Below are positions 20,761 to 29,086 of a stretch of 64,000 nt of DNA, one piece after another; positions within the stretch are counted from its first letter, which is position 1, and the number at the start of each line of letters is the position of its first letter. The stretch is from Agromyces bauzanensis (lineage in GTDB: Bacteria > Actinomycetota > Actinomycetes > Actinomycetales > Microbacteriaceae): the NCBI RefSeq assembly GCF_014645655.1, contig NZ_BMMD01000015.1:11406-75405 (forward strand), written 5' to 3'. A program made the translations under genes and the position numbers. A model generated the notes under the pieces. That model saw only the letters and a list, made by a program, of their open reading frames with translations, made no database searches and was not told the origin of the DNA.

Positions 20761-20833
20761 GGCTCTGTAGCTCAGTTGGTAGAGCGTTCGACTGAAAATC
20801 GAAAGGTCACCGGATCGATGCCGGTCGGAGCCA
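20761..20833 (+). tRNA. tRNA-Phe (GAA)
   Basis: Acceptor GGCTCTG pairs with CGGAGCC (one U-G pair). The anticodon stem TTCGA/TCGAA has loop CTGAAAA with anticodon GAA. The T-arm CCGGATCGATGCCGG is intact. CCA is not encoded. Confidence 0.95.
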
Positions 20834-20841
20834 CATCGAAA

Positions 20842-20870
20842 ACCCCCGGTCACCCGGTCACCCGGGGGGT
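20842..20870 (+). terminator. Terminator after tRNA-Phe
   Basis: ACCCCCGG pairs with CCGGGGGGT around two GTCACCCG repeats. It lies 9 bp past the tRNA end and is followed by CTTCGCGTTTC. It is G+C rich with a weak T-run. Confidence 0.65.
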
Positions 20871-21307
20871 CTTCGCGTTTCATCGGCACTATCGCGAGAG
20901 TCCGCACCGCCGGACGGCAGGTTGAGAAGTTGAACGGCTTTCCGGGAAACGCCGAACCCGAGCACCAGGCCACCTCCCCGGACCACCCCCATGCCGAGCA
21001 AGCTCGCCCGTGTACACGGAAGTAGGATGGAACATTGGCATACCATCATCGAAGGCGGGATATCACCCGGCCGCAATCGTGAATCAACCCCCTTGCGGAG
21101 CGCGATCCGACGTGGGCGTCTCGATGCTCCGAATTTCCCCCATGCACTAACGCTCGGGCAGTTGCCAGCGTAGGTTTGCGTTATATCGCGTTTCGGACGT
21201 GGGGCGAAGCGAAGGCTTGATCAAGGGGGACACATGGACCCGAATCACGGAAATCGACTCACCGCGACCGGGCAGTGTCCCGTCGCAGGCAGGCGGAGGT
21301 GGTAGGC
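20871..21307. other. Gene-free stretch upstream of the psp genes
   Basis: About 430 bp without a convincing reading frame. It contains the perfect 12-bp palindrome CCGTGTACACGG (21008-21019). It also has an AT-richer spot, TTGCCA (21162) and TATATC (21182), that may be the promoter of the following operon, although its spacing of 14-16 bp is short. Confidence 0.4.
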
Positions 21308-21934
21308 GTGGACATCCTCATCTGGGTCCTCGTCAGCCTCCTGGTCATCGTCGTCCTCTCGATCGCCACGGTCGTCTTCATCGCGCGGGCACTGATCAAG
21401 CGCATTCGCCGCAACCGCAACCTCGCCGGGGCGATGCTCCGTACTCGCGCCTGGTTCAGTTCGGGTCCGCAGCGCAGGATCCTCACCCTGCGTGTGCGGC
21501 TCGGTGAGGCGCTCGGCAGCGGACAGGCGGCGGTCGACCTCGCGGCCCGCGGCGACGGCCCGCGTGGCGAGCTTCCGCGGCTGTTCCGTCGCATCAACGA
21601 TGAGGGCGTCGCCCTGGACCTGCAGTTGCGGCTGATGGAAAGCGAGACCGACGCCGGGGTGCTGGCCGTGGAGCTCCCCGCGGCCGGGCATCGCGTCGAC
21701 CAGGTCGTCGGCTTGGTGCGTCGGCTGCGGTCGGCGGTCGCCGCGGGCCTGGCGGCCCCGACCGACGACACCCTCACCACGTTGCAATCCGACGTCGACC
21801 GTGAGATCGCCGCGTTGCACGCCGGAGTGCAGGAACTGCAGCGACTCAACCGAGGCGACGAGCGCTTCGAGCCGACTCGGCCGTCGTCGACGGCGGCATC
21901 CATCGTTCGAGACAACAAGGGGACCAGATCATGA
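21308..21934 (+). CDS. Membrane-anchored protein upstream of PspA
   Basis: A 208-residue protein. One N-terminal membrane helix (residues 3-28, very rich in Ile, Leu and Val) is followed by a basic stop-transfer segment (KRIRRNRN) and a cytosolic domain of about 170 residues with heptad-like helices. The GTG start at 21308 follows GGAGG at 8 bp; an earlier in-frame ATG lacks one. The stop overlaps the pspA ATG (ATGA), so the two proteins are likely made in equal amounts. An obvious inference is that it tethers or senses for PspA at the membrane, as PspB/C or LiaI do elsewhere, but I see no similarity to those families. Confidence 0.8.
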   Translation: MDILIWVLVSLLVIVVLSIATVVFIARALIKRIRRNRNLAGAMLRTRAWFSSGPQRRILTLRVRLGEALGSGQAAVDLAARGDGPRGELPRLFRRINDEGVALDLQLRLMESETDAGVLAVELPAAGHRVDQVVGLVRRLRSAVAAGLAAPTDDTLTTLQSDVDREIAALHAGVQELQRLNRGDERFEPTRPSSTAASIVRDNKGTRS

Positions 21935-22701
21935 GCGACAACACCTCGCGAATGCGAACCATCTTCCGGAGCAAGACCTCGAAGGCCCTCAACAAGATCG
22001 AGGACCCTCGCGAACTGCTCGATGACAGCTACGACCAGCAGGTCAAGCTGCTCCAACAGGTCCGGAAGGCGCTCGCCGAGGTCGCCACGGCGAAGAAGCG
22101 GATCGACCTGCAGGGCCAGGAGCTGGGCGCGCGATACCAGCGCTTGGCCGGCCAGGCCCACGAGGCCCTGAGTCAAGGACGGGAGGACCTCGCGCGCGCC
22201 GCACTCGAGCGCCGCTCCCTGATCGAGCGCCAGGTCGCGCAGCTCCAAGATCAGTACACGGCGATGCAGAAGCAGACCGCGCAGTTGGAGGAGCGCGAGC
22301 GCCGGCTCGCCGAGCAGGTCGCGGCATTCCGCATCGAGAAGGAGACGATCAAGGCCACCTACACCGCGTCCGAAGCGCAGGTGAAGGCGAACGAGGCCGT
22401 GGCCGGCATCGGCGCGACGGTGAACGACATCGGCACCAGCCTCGACCGGGCACGAGACCGGGTGGCCCAGATGCAGGCCCGCGCCGCCGCGACCGACGAA
22501 CTGCTCTCCAGCGGCGCGCTCCAAGACCTCACCGCGGCACCCGACGCCGACATCGAACGGCAACTCGCCTCCCTCAGTGCGCAGTCGGATGTGGAGCGTC
22601 AGCTGCGGGCGATGAAGCAGGCGAACAGCTCAGCCGGTGGCCGGAGCACTGACCGTCCGGATGGATGGCTGAGCATCGGGCAAGGGCCGACCGCCCAGTA
22701 G
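21931..22701 (+). CDS. pspA: PspA/IM30-family protein
   Basis: A 256-residue, almost entirely helical protein of the PspA/IM30/Vipp1 (ESCRT-III-like) family, which assembles on stressed membranes. The N-terminus has the family pattern RTIFRSKTSKALNKIEDPRELLDDSY (helix alpha1 start), followed by long coiled coils rich in Gln, Arg, Glu and Ala (LQGQELGARYQRLAGQ, EERERRLAEQ). A short disordered tail ends GWLSIGQGPTAQ. It forms an operon with the upstream membrane-anchored gene. Confidence is high for the family; targets are unknown. Confidence 0.92.
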   Translation: MSDNTSRMRTIFRSKTSKALNKIEDPRELLDDSYDQQVKLLQQVRKALAEVATAKKRIDLQGQELGARYQRLAGQAHEALSQGREDLARAALERRSLIERQVAQLQDQYTAMQKQTAQLEERERRLAEQVAAFRIEKETIKATYTASEAQVKANEAVAGIGATVNDIGTSLDRARDRVAQMQARAAATDELLSSGALQDLTAAPDADIERQLASLSAQSDVERQLRAMKQANSSAGGRSTDRPDGWLSIGQGPTAQ

Positions 22702-22742
22702 CCGCGACCGGCCGGGAGAATCGACGTATACGAAGGGGGCGC

Positions 22743-23129
22743 ATGACGACCGGGTGGACCCAGGACGAACTCGACATCATCGGCGGCAGCGAGGAGGTGG
22801 GCATCTCCTCGCGGCGACGCGACGGATCGCTGCGGCCGTACATCACCATCTGGGCCGTGCGCGTCGGGGACGACCTGTACGTCCGATCGGCGTACGGACC
22901 TGACAACCCGTGGTTCGTGCGGGCGAAGGCCAGCGGTTCCGGGCGCATCCGCGCGGCCGGCGTCGAGCGCGATGTCTCCTTCGCGGAGCCGGATGCCGCG
23001 GTGCACACGTCGATCGACGCGGCGTACCACGCGAAGTACGACCGCCACGGCCCGCGGATCGTCGCCACCGTGGTCGGTCCGCAGGTCGTCGCGACGACGC
23101 TCCGGCTGGAGCCCGCCCGAGCCGGCTGA
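22743..23129 (+). CDS. DUF2255 family protein
   Basis: A 128-residue protein. Family features are RPYITIWAVRVGDDLYVRSAYGP and WFVRAKASGSGRIRAAGVERDV, with a C-terminal HAKYDRHGPRIVATVVGP. DUF2255 is related to the FMN-binding split-barrel (pyridoxamine oxidase-like) fold, but no reaction is known. It starts at ATG 22743, 41 bp after pspA, and could be part of the same transcript. Confidence 0.85.
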   Translation: MTTGWTQDELDIIGGSEEVGISSRRRDGSLRPYITIWAVRVGDDLYVRSAYGPDNPWFVRAKASGSGRIRAAGVERDVSFAEPDAAVHTSIDAAYHAKYDRHGPRIVATVVGPQVVATTLRLEPARAG

Positions 23130-23389
23130 CCGGGCTCGGCGACCGGATGGATGCAACGATCCGGACGGAGTTGAGATGCATCGCGTGGGCGGAACATACC
23201 TGCTGATCCCGAACCGGCAGGCGGGATCCGATTCCGGAACGCCATCCGCCCCGGCACGTCACGTCGCGCCCGACCGGCGTACGGTACCTCCACGGCCGAC
23301 GGGCCGGGGCGTCGAAGCAAGGGGGGAGCTTCGCCGCTCCGTCCCCCGTCGCCGTGTCCCCATCCCCGTACCACCAGTGGAGGCCCGAC
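23130..23389. other. Gene-free spacer
   Basis: About 260 bp between the DUF2255 and DUF7882 genes. No reading frame, hairpin or repeat was found that I can support. Confidence 0.5.
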
Positions 23390-23731
23390 TTGGGCATGAT
23401 CGTCTACAACGGCCGAATGTCCCTTCCCCTCGATGACCGCGTCCTCGCCCATGTGCAGGTGGTCGTCGTGAGCAAACTCCGCCGTCGCGAGAGCTTCGCG
23501 ATCACGGTGCCGGTCGACGGCTCCGAGGTCGTCTCCTGGATCGGTCCCGCAACGCCGCTCGAGTTCGTGTACTCGGGCAACCGCCGACCGCTGCTCAACC
23601 GCGCCTGGCTGGAGCAGCTCGCGGAGTCGGCATCATCGAACCGCGGCCTTGTCATCTTGCCCGAACCGCCGATGCCGCCCGAGCCGCCGGGGCTCGCACC
23701 GCCGGTCGGCGCCGTGGCCGTCAGCGCCTGA
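23390..23731 (+). CDS. DUF7882-type small protein (Microbacteriaceae)
   Basis: A 113-residue protein starting MGMIVYNGRMSLPLDDRVLAH. The sequence VVVVSKLRRRESFAITV followed by WIGPATPLEFVY and NRAWLEQLAESA is the pattern of a small family abundant in Microbacteriaceae and often present in several copies per genome. It ends in a Pro-rich tail. The TTG at 23390 is preceded by GGAGG at 6 bp and fits family starts; the ATG at 23396 is less well placed. The 3' end overlaps the AraC remnant by 11 bp. Function unknown. Confidence 0.8.
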   Translation: MGMIVYNGRMSLPLDDRVLAHVQVVVVSKLRRRESFAITVPVDGSEVVSWIGPATPLEFVYSGNRRPLLNRAWLEQLAESASSNRGLVILPEPPMPPEPPGLAPPVGAVAVSA

Positions 23732-24478
23732 GGGTCTCCGACGGGCGCTCGCCGAATGCGCGACGGTACCGCTCGGCGAAGCGCGGGAGGTGCGCGAAGC
23801 CCCAGCGTCGTGCCACAACGGCCACCGTCACGTCGGCGCCGCCCGCGAGCAGGTCGGCGCGCACGGCATCCAGTCGCACCCGTCGCAGGTACTGCATGGG
23901 GGTCTCGCCGCGCTCGCGGGTGAAAGCCGCGTGCAGCCCGCGCGTGGAGACGAACGCGGCATTCGCGACATCCGTCATGGTGATCGGCTCGGCCACATGG
24001 GCACTCATGAAGTCGATTGCGAGCCGCACCACGGTCGAGCCGCCGGAGCGACCCTCGCCGGCCTCGAGCCAGTTCGTCGGAAACGCGCACAGGAACGCCG
24101 TGGCGAGCTGGTGGAAGTTCGCCGCCGCGATCATCGGGTGCGAGAACAGGTCGGGGGTCGCATGCATCGCATGTCGGATGCTGCGCACCGTCGCACCCCA
24201 GTAGGCCGCGGCCTCCGGCGCCAGCGGCGCCGTGCCGGTGGCGTGGATGCGGAGCCCGTCGTTGCCCGTCGCCCGGTCGATCCCGTGACCGCGGTCCCCG
24301 ACACATCCCAGGCGAGGTCGACCATCGAGTACCGGTCGGCCGTCATGGCATCGATGTCGACGCGGAACGTGGCGGGATCGCTTCGCCCGTACCGGATGCC
24401 GGGAAACAAGTCGGTGAGGCAGCACTCGACGGCCTCGGGATCGCGCAGTGAGAGCGAGGTTCGTCGCACTCCGGTCAT
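23721..24478 (-). pseudogene. AraC-family regulator, frameshifted and internally shortened
   Basis: The C-terminal two-helix-turn-helix DNA-binding domain is complete (DFMSAHVAEPITMTDVANAA, STRGLHAAFTRERGETPMQYLRRVRLDAVR, RRWGFAHLPRFAERYRRAFGERPSETLRR). The N-terminal start (ATG 24478, MTGVRRTSLSLRDPEAVECC) lies in another frame and runs to about 24300 (DLAWDVSG). There the frame must shift to reach GNDGLRIHATGTAPL. Compared with the usual arrangement of about 320 residues, roughly 50-60 residues of the beta-barrel sensor are missing at the junction. It is most likely inactive. Confidence 0.85.
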
Positions 24479-24620
24479 GCTGGTCCTCCCTCGCTCGTGC
24501 GGCCGGCGCGGCCGGGAGCATCCACCCTACGTTCGATCGTGGAGGATGCAACAGCGACGAGGGGCCGTCACGTCACAATGGAGTCCCCGGTTCATCCGGC
24601 TTCTGATGCAAGGAGATCCC

Positions 24621-24821
24621 ATGCCGATCAACCCGATCGAACGGTCGCAGATGCTGAAGGCGCTGGCGTCCGAGACCACCGAGGCCATCGGCGCGCTCGC
24701 CGACAGCGGCGAGGTCACCCAGGGCAGTGCCCTGTTCGACGCCGTCGCGAAGCTCGCCATCCAGGCGAACGGCATCTCCAACGTGCTCGTGGAGGTCCTG
24801 AACGAGCTCCGGGCGCGCTGA
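24621..24821 (+). CDS. 66-residue hypothetical protein
   Basis: It begins MPINPIERSQMLKALASETTEA and is mostly helical, with a conserved-looking hydrophobic C-terminal helix (AIQANGISNVLVEVLNELRAR). The ribosome site AAGGAGATCCC-ATG is near perfect, which strongly supports expression. No family recognised; no cysteines, no signal and no membrane segment. The next gene starts 9 bp after its stop. Confidence 0.7.
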   Translation: MPINPIERSQMLKALASETTEAIGALADSGEVTQGSALFDAVAKLAIQANGISNVLVEVLNELRAR

Positions 24822-24830
24822 GGTCGATCG

Positions 24831-25133
24831 ATGAGCTACGAGATCGTGTGGACGTACGAGGTGGATCCCGCCCCGCGTCATGCGTTCGAAGACGCCTACG
24901 GACCCGACGGCGACTGGGCGCGCCTCTTCGGGCTTGCCGAGGGGTTCCTCGAGGTGGTGCTGCTCGCCGATGCCGCGGCGCCCGGCCGATACCTGACGAT
25001 CGACCGCTGGCGCGACGAGGCATCCTTCGACCGCTTCACAGCCGAGCACGGCGAGGCCTACGCGGCACTCGACGACGTGCTCGCCGGCATCTCGGGCCGC
25101 GGCACGCGGCTCGGCGGGTTCGTGCGACGCTGA
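24831..25133 (+). CDS. Antibiotic biosynthesis monooxygenase-like small protein
   Basis: A 100-residue protein with the size and pattern of the ABM/dimeric alpha-beta-barrel superfamily: YEIVWTYEVDPAPRHAFEDAY, FLEVVLLADAAAPGRYLTIDRW and a C-terminal helix. Members range from quinol monooxygenases to heme-degrading enzymes and proteins with no known reaction, so only the fold is proposed. It is closely spaced after the 66-residue gene and probably co-transcribed. Confidence 0.7.
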   Translation: MSYEIVWTYEVDPAPRHAFEDAYGPDGDWARLFGLAEGFLEVVLLADAAAPGRYLTIDRWRDEASFDRFTAEHGEAYAALDDVLAGISGRGTRLGGFVRR

Positions 25134-25204
25134 GCGTCGTCGCATCCGGTTCTCGGGCCTGTCAAGGGGCAGCGCGCGTTCGCGTCGCATGCGACGCTGG
25201 CCCC

Positions 25205-25417
25205 ATGGACACCCAGGACGAACCCATCGAAGAGGGACACGACGAGGCGAGCATCGACGACAAGATCGTCGGCCTCGCCGAGCAACTGCGCGGCGACGCC
25301 GATCTCGGGCATGTCGACGATCTGACGACGATGGCGCGGCAACGCCTCGAGGAGGCGGGCCTGCCGGCCGACGACGCCACGACCGACGCGGTGGTCGGAG
25401 CCGTGCGCCGAGGATAG
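25205..25417 (+). CDS. 70-residue acidic hypothetical protein
   Basis: It starts MDTQDEPIEEGHDEASIDDK. About a quarter of the residues are Asp or Glu, and the pattern QLRGDADLGHVDDLTTMARQRLEEAG suggests two or three short helices. The ribosome site is weak. Small acidic proteins of this kind are common in Microbacteriaceae; no function known. Confidence 0.6.
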   Translation: MDTQDEPIEEGHDEASIDDKIVGLAEQLRGDADLGHVDDLTTMARQRLEEAGLPADDATTDAVVGAVRRG

Positions 25418-25451
25418 GCGCCGAGCATAGGCGCAGCCGCGACCGCGACCC

Positions 25452-26477
25452 TCAGTGCGGCACGACGGCCCATTCGAGCAGTCGTTCGGCCGGCCAGGTC
25501 GTGACGATCCGGTCGGCCGGCACGCCGTTCGCCTCGGCCCGCGCGGCGCCGAGGTCGAGGAACGAGAAGTGCCCGGGCGCGTGCGCGTCGCTGTCGATCG
25601 TGAAGCGGCATCCGGCCTCGAGCGCCAGCTGGATGAGCTCGTCGGGCGGGTCCTGCCGCTCGGGCCGGGAGTTGATCTCCACCGCGACGTCGTGCTCGGC
25701 GCACGCGTCGAACACCGCGCGCGCGTCGAACGTCGACTGCGGGCGCGTACCGCGCGAACCCTCGACGAGCCGGCCCGTGCAGTGGCCGAGCACGTTGGTC
25801 TGCGGGTGGGCGATGGCGTGGAGCATCCGTGCCGTCATCTCGCGCGACTCCATGCGCAGCTTCGAGTGCACGCTCGCGACGATGACGTCGACGCGAGCGA
25901 GCATCTCGGGGGTCTGGTCGAGGTCACCGTCGAGCAGGATGTCGACCTCGATGCCCGAGAGGACCCGGATTTCGCCGGCGGCGCCGCTCGCGTTCAGCTC
26001 GTCGAGCACGTAAAGCTGCTCGAGGAGCCGCTCGGCGCTGAGCCCGTTCGCGACCCGGAGGCTCGGCGAGTGGTCGGAGAGCACGAGGTACTCGAGGCCC
26101 ACGAGGGCCGCCGCACGAGCCATCGTCGCGATCGTCGTGGTGCCGTCGGACCAGTCGGAATGCGCGTGCAGGTCTCCGAGGAGCCGTGCACGCAAGCCGC
26201 CCTTCGCCGGGGTGGTCGCGGGACCGGTGCGGGCGCGGAGCTCGGCGAGGTAGGCGGGCACCTCGCCGGCGACCGCCTCGGCGATGACCGTGTACGTCGT
26301 GTCGCCGATGCCCTTCGTACGCTTCAGCCGGCCGTCGCGCACGCGCGTCGCGAGCTCGTCGGCCGAGTACTCGCCGATGACGTCGGCCGCCCGCCGGAAC
26401 GCCTTCGACTTGAACGACGAGGCGCGATCGCGCTCGAGCAGGAATGCGATCTCCTCGAGCGCGGCCACCGGGTCCAT
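25452..26477 (-). CDS. PHP-domain phosphoesterase with helix-hairpin-helix N-terminus
   Basis: A 341-residue protein. The first 75 residues resemble the N-terminal helix-hairpin-helix of PolX/DNA polymerase beta-type proteins (FKSKAFRRAADVIGEY, RTKGIGDTTYTVIAEAV). The C-terminal part is a PHP metal-dependent phosphoesterase with the metal-ligand motifs LHAHSDWSDG, LSDHSPS, ASVHSKL, GHCTGR and IDSDAH. It lacks a polymerase domain. Related proteins are annotated as histidinol-phosphatase-like or PolX-like; substrate unknown. Confidence 0.88.
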   Translation of the reverse strand: MDPVAALEEIAFLLERDRASSFKSKAFRRAADVIGEYSADELATRVRDGRLKRTKGIGDTTYTVIAEAVAGEVPAYLAELRARTGPATTPAKGGLRARLLGDLHAHSDWSDGTTTIATMARAAALVGLEYLVLSDHSPSLRVANGLSAERLLEQLYVLDELNASGAAGEIRVLSGIEVDILLDGDLDQTPEMLARVDVIVASVHSKLRMESREMTARMLHAIAHPQTNVLGHCTGRLVEGSRGTRPQSTFDARAVFDACAEHDVAVEINSRPERQDPPDELIQLALEAGCRFTIDSDAHAPGHFSFLDLGAARAEANGVPADRIVTTWPAERLLEWAVVPH

Positions 26478-26508
26478 CAGCCCATTCTGGCCTGCCCTGG
26501 GGCATCCG

Positions 26509-27090
26509 TCACTCGGGATGTTCCCCCGGCGGGCCGGCGAGCACGGTCGGGACGTACTCGAGCAATTGCAGGCGCCCGTCGAACAGGCGGTGCTCGACGA
26601 GTTCGAGCGCGACGTCGGGATACCTGTCGTAGATCCGGTCCTGGCCGGTGGCCCCGGTGATGACGGGGAACAGCACGACGCGGAACCGATCCACCAGACC
26701 CGCCATGAGCAGCGAGCGGCACAGCGAGACGCTGCCGAGCGTATGCAGCGGTCGCGTTCCGTCGCGCTTCATCGCCCGTACTGCTTCGATCGCGTCGCCC
26801 GAGACGAGCTGGGTGTTGGGCCACGCCAGGGGCTCCCGCACCGTCGAGGAGAACACCACCTTGGGCATCGACGCAAGCTCCGCCATGCCGGCCTCGTCGG
26901 GGTACTGCTCGGCGAGCCCCGACATGAGCCGGTAGGTGTTCGCGCCCATCAGGGCGGGATGGTCGCGTTCGGGCGAGTCCGCCAGCCAGCCGAGGTACTC
27001 GGGGCCCTCCATGCCCCAGAAGCCCGGCCAGCCCTCGGCGGCGCCGTAGCCGTCGAGGGAGGTGATGAAGTCGACCGTCAGTTCGGGCAT
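26509..27090 (-). CDS. Dihydrofolate reductase/RibD C-terminal domain protein
   Basis: A 193-residue NADPH-dependent reductase-like protein. The family pattern is TVDFITSLDGYGAAEGW at the start, MGANTYRLMSG, KVVFSSTVREPLAWPNT and a late TLGSVSLCRSLLMAGLVDRF with PVITGATG. These proteins resemble the reductase half of RibD but act on varied or unknown substrates. Despite the nearby folate operon, no direct link is implied. It is a single gene with its own promoter region. Confidence 0.88.
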   Translation of the reverse strand: MPELTVDFITSLDGYGAAEGWPGFWGMEGPEYLGWLADSPERDHPALMGANTYRLMSGLAEQYPDEAGMAELASMPKVVFSSTVREPLAWPNTQLVSGDAIEAVRAMKRDGTRPLHTLGSVSLCRSLLMAGLVDRFRVVLFPVITGATGQDRIYDRYPDVALELVEHRLFDGRLQLLEYVPTVLAGPPGEHPE

Positions 27091-27444
27091 CAGATCTTCC
27101 TCTCGTCATCTTCGAACGTAACTCGAACACCATTGTTTGACAACCGTCGGCAACAAGACGCGCGACCAGGCAAACCTCTCGCGATCCCACAAGCCACCTC
27201 CCACGAGCGGATGCCGCAGCCGATCACCGTTCCCACGATGGCGCTCGACCCCGGCGACCGGCCCGGCCTGCGCCGCGGCGTTCACGACCTCGCTCAGCGC
27301 GCGACGAGGACTCGGGTTCGGCGTACGGGTGGGGTTCCCGATCCGGAACGAGACCAGCTGGCAGTCGAGGGTGAGGCCGTCGCGGTACCGGCGACCCATC
27401 GGCACATTCGACGGATTCGTGGATGCCGCGATCCACGGATGCCG
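27091..27444. other. Gene-free stretch
   Basis: About 350 bp between the RibD-like and alcohol dehydrogenase genes. Open frames exist on both strands, but none has a ribosome site or a sequence I recognise. It might be a very decayed gene; I see nothing definite. Confidence 0.4.
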
Positions 27445-28488
27445 CTACAGCTCGACGACCGTCATGCCCGAGCCCGACCCGCCCGCCGTGCCCATCGCGG
27501 CGAGCGCCTCGGGCACCTGGTCGAGCGTGATGCGCCGACCGACGAGCTCGATCGGACGGAAGTCGCCCGACGCGACCGCCCCGAGCATCGAGGGGTACTC
27601 GTGGGCGGCCATGCCGTGGCTGCCGAGGATCTCGAGCTCCCCGGCGATCACCGCGTCCATGGGCATCGCGGCGAGCGCGCTGTCGCCGAACATCAGGCCC
27701 ACCTGCACGTGCCGCCCGCGCTTCTTGAGGCTGCGCGCCGAGGCGAGCGCGGTCTCGCTGCTGCCGAACGCATCGACCGACACGTCGACGCCGCCGTCCG
27801 ATGCCTCGAGGATGCGATCCGCGGCCCCTTCGCCGCCGCGCACGGGCACCGCGCCCAGCTTCGCGGCCGCTTCGAGGGCGGCGTCGGAGACATCCACCCC
27901 GTAGACCTTCACCCCGGCCGCGACGGCGATCATGATCGCCGAGAGACCCACCCCGCCGCATCCGTGCACCGCGATCTGCTCGCCGGGGGCGAGCCGGCTG
28001 CGTGACACGATCGCGCGGTAGGCGGTGGCGAAGCGGCATCCGAGCGACGCGGCCTCGACGAAGCCGAGCCCCTCCGGCAGCCGGATGAGGTTGAGCGCGG
28101 CCTCGTCGATCACGACGTACTCGGCGAACGAGCCCCAGTGGGTGAAGCCCGGCTGCGACTGGGCATCGCACACCTGCTCGTTGCCCGAGAGGCACTCGTC
28201 GCAGCGGCCGCACGCGCAGATGAACGGCGCGGTCACCCGGTCGCCGACGCTCCAGCCGGCATCCTCCGGCACCTCCCGGCCGAGCTCGGCGATCTCCCCG
28301 GCGAACTCGTGGCCCGGAACGTGCGGCAGCGCGACGCTCTCGTCGTGTCCCATCCAGGCGTGCCAGTCACTGCGGCACACCCCGGTGGCGCGCACGCGGA
28401 TGACGGCGCCGCGCGGCGGGCACGCGGGCATCGGCACCTCCGCGAGCGCGGGCGCCTTGCCGAATTCGGTGAAGAGAACGGCACGCAC
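27445..28488 (-). CDS. Zinc-dependent alcohol dehydrogenase
   Basis: A 347-residue medium-chain dehydrogenase. The catalytic zinc region shows CRSDWHAWMG and the GHEFAGEI motif. The structural zinc lobe has four cysteines (CACGRCDECLSGNEQVC) and the NAD-binding motif is GCGGVGLSAIM (about residues 177-187). It oxidises an alcohol or reduces an aldehyde; substrate unknown. GTG at 28488 with GGAGGA at 7 bp gives the normal N-terminus (VRAVLFTEFG). The upstream frame extension to 28560 is not needed. Confidence 0.93.
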   Translation of the reverse strand: MRAVLFTEFGKAPALAEVPMPACPPRGAVIRVRATGVCRSDWHAWMGHDESVALPHVPGHEFAGEIAELGREVPEDAGWSVGDRVTAPFICACGRCDECLSGNEQVCDAQSQPGFTHWGSFAEYVVIDEAALNLIRLPEGLGFVEAASLGCRFATAYRAIVSRSRLAPGEQIAVHGCGGVGLSAIMIAVAAGVKVYGVDVSDAALEAAAKLGAVPVRGGEGAADRILEASDGGVDVSVDAFGSSETALASARSLKKRGRHVQVGLMFGDSALAAMPMDAVIAGELEILGSHGMAAHEYPSMLGAVASGDFRPIELVGRRITLDQVPEALAAMGTAGGSGSGMTVVEL

Positions 28489-28650
28489 AGGGGTCCTCCG
28501 GTTCGGGTCTACGGATGTCGCGAAGCCGGACTCCCCCGTGACCGACGTCGTCCGCGACATCCGCGAGCCTACCCGCCCGTGAGCCGGACTCAGCGCCGGG
28601 GGTCCTCATCCGTTCGGCTCGACCCCGGTTCACTCGGGGGAGCGCAGTGC

Positions 28651-28667
28651 GCGCCCCCGGAGGGCGC
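28651..28667 (-). terminator. Hairpin directly after the cell-wall-binding remnant
   Basis: GCGCCC and GGGCGC form a short stem with a 5-nt loop abutting the TCA (minus-strand stop) at 28668. It is probably the native terminator of the degraded gene. Confidence 0.45.
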
Positions 28668-29085
28668 TCAACACGAGTACAGGTTCATCACATTCGAGTT
28701 GAGTGTCGGCTCACCACCGACGAGGATCACATCGCGCACATGCTGGCGACCGATCTCTTCGAGGACGTCGAGGGGCACGCAGTCCTGACGGACCAGGTGG
28801 ATCGGCGCGAACCGGGCCCCGGCGAGCGCTGCCCCCGCCAAGGCATCGGGGAACGTGGAGTCCGTCGCGAGGAACGCGGCGTCAGCGAGTGGGAAGGGCT
28901 TCTGGTTGGTGATCACCGAGGTGGCGAACCGGTCGGCTCCGTTGCGTCGATAGGACTCGAGGATGCTCGTTCGCGGCGGCCGGCGCAGCCGACAGTGCGT
29001 CGGGGAAGTTCATCCCGGTCGCAACGAGCTGACCCCCCGAACAGGGGCCGTGCGAGAGAAGGGCGTAGATTGTGTAACAATATGG
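28668..29085 (-). pseudogene. C-terminal remnant of a cell-wall-binding-repeat 2 protein
   Basis: Two partial copies of the cell wall binding repeat 2 are visible. The first (LVATGMNFPDALSAAPAAA, about 28975-29035) is in a different frame from the second (RRNGADRFATSV, then FLATDSTFPDALAGAALAG, PIHLVRQDCVP, VILVGGEPTLNSNV). The second ends in a natural C-terminus NLYSC and stop. A frameshift lies near 28970, and everything upstream of about 29085, including the signal peptide and any catalytic domain, is missing. Intact family members are large secreted wall proteins. Confidence 0.8.
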
Positions 29086-29086
29086 C

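Noticed and set aside
20471..20833. tRNA cluster as an integration site
   Set aside because: No integrase, no direct repeat of a tRNA 3' end and no island structure seen downstream.
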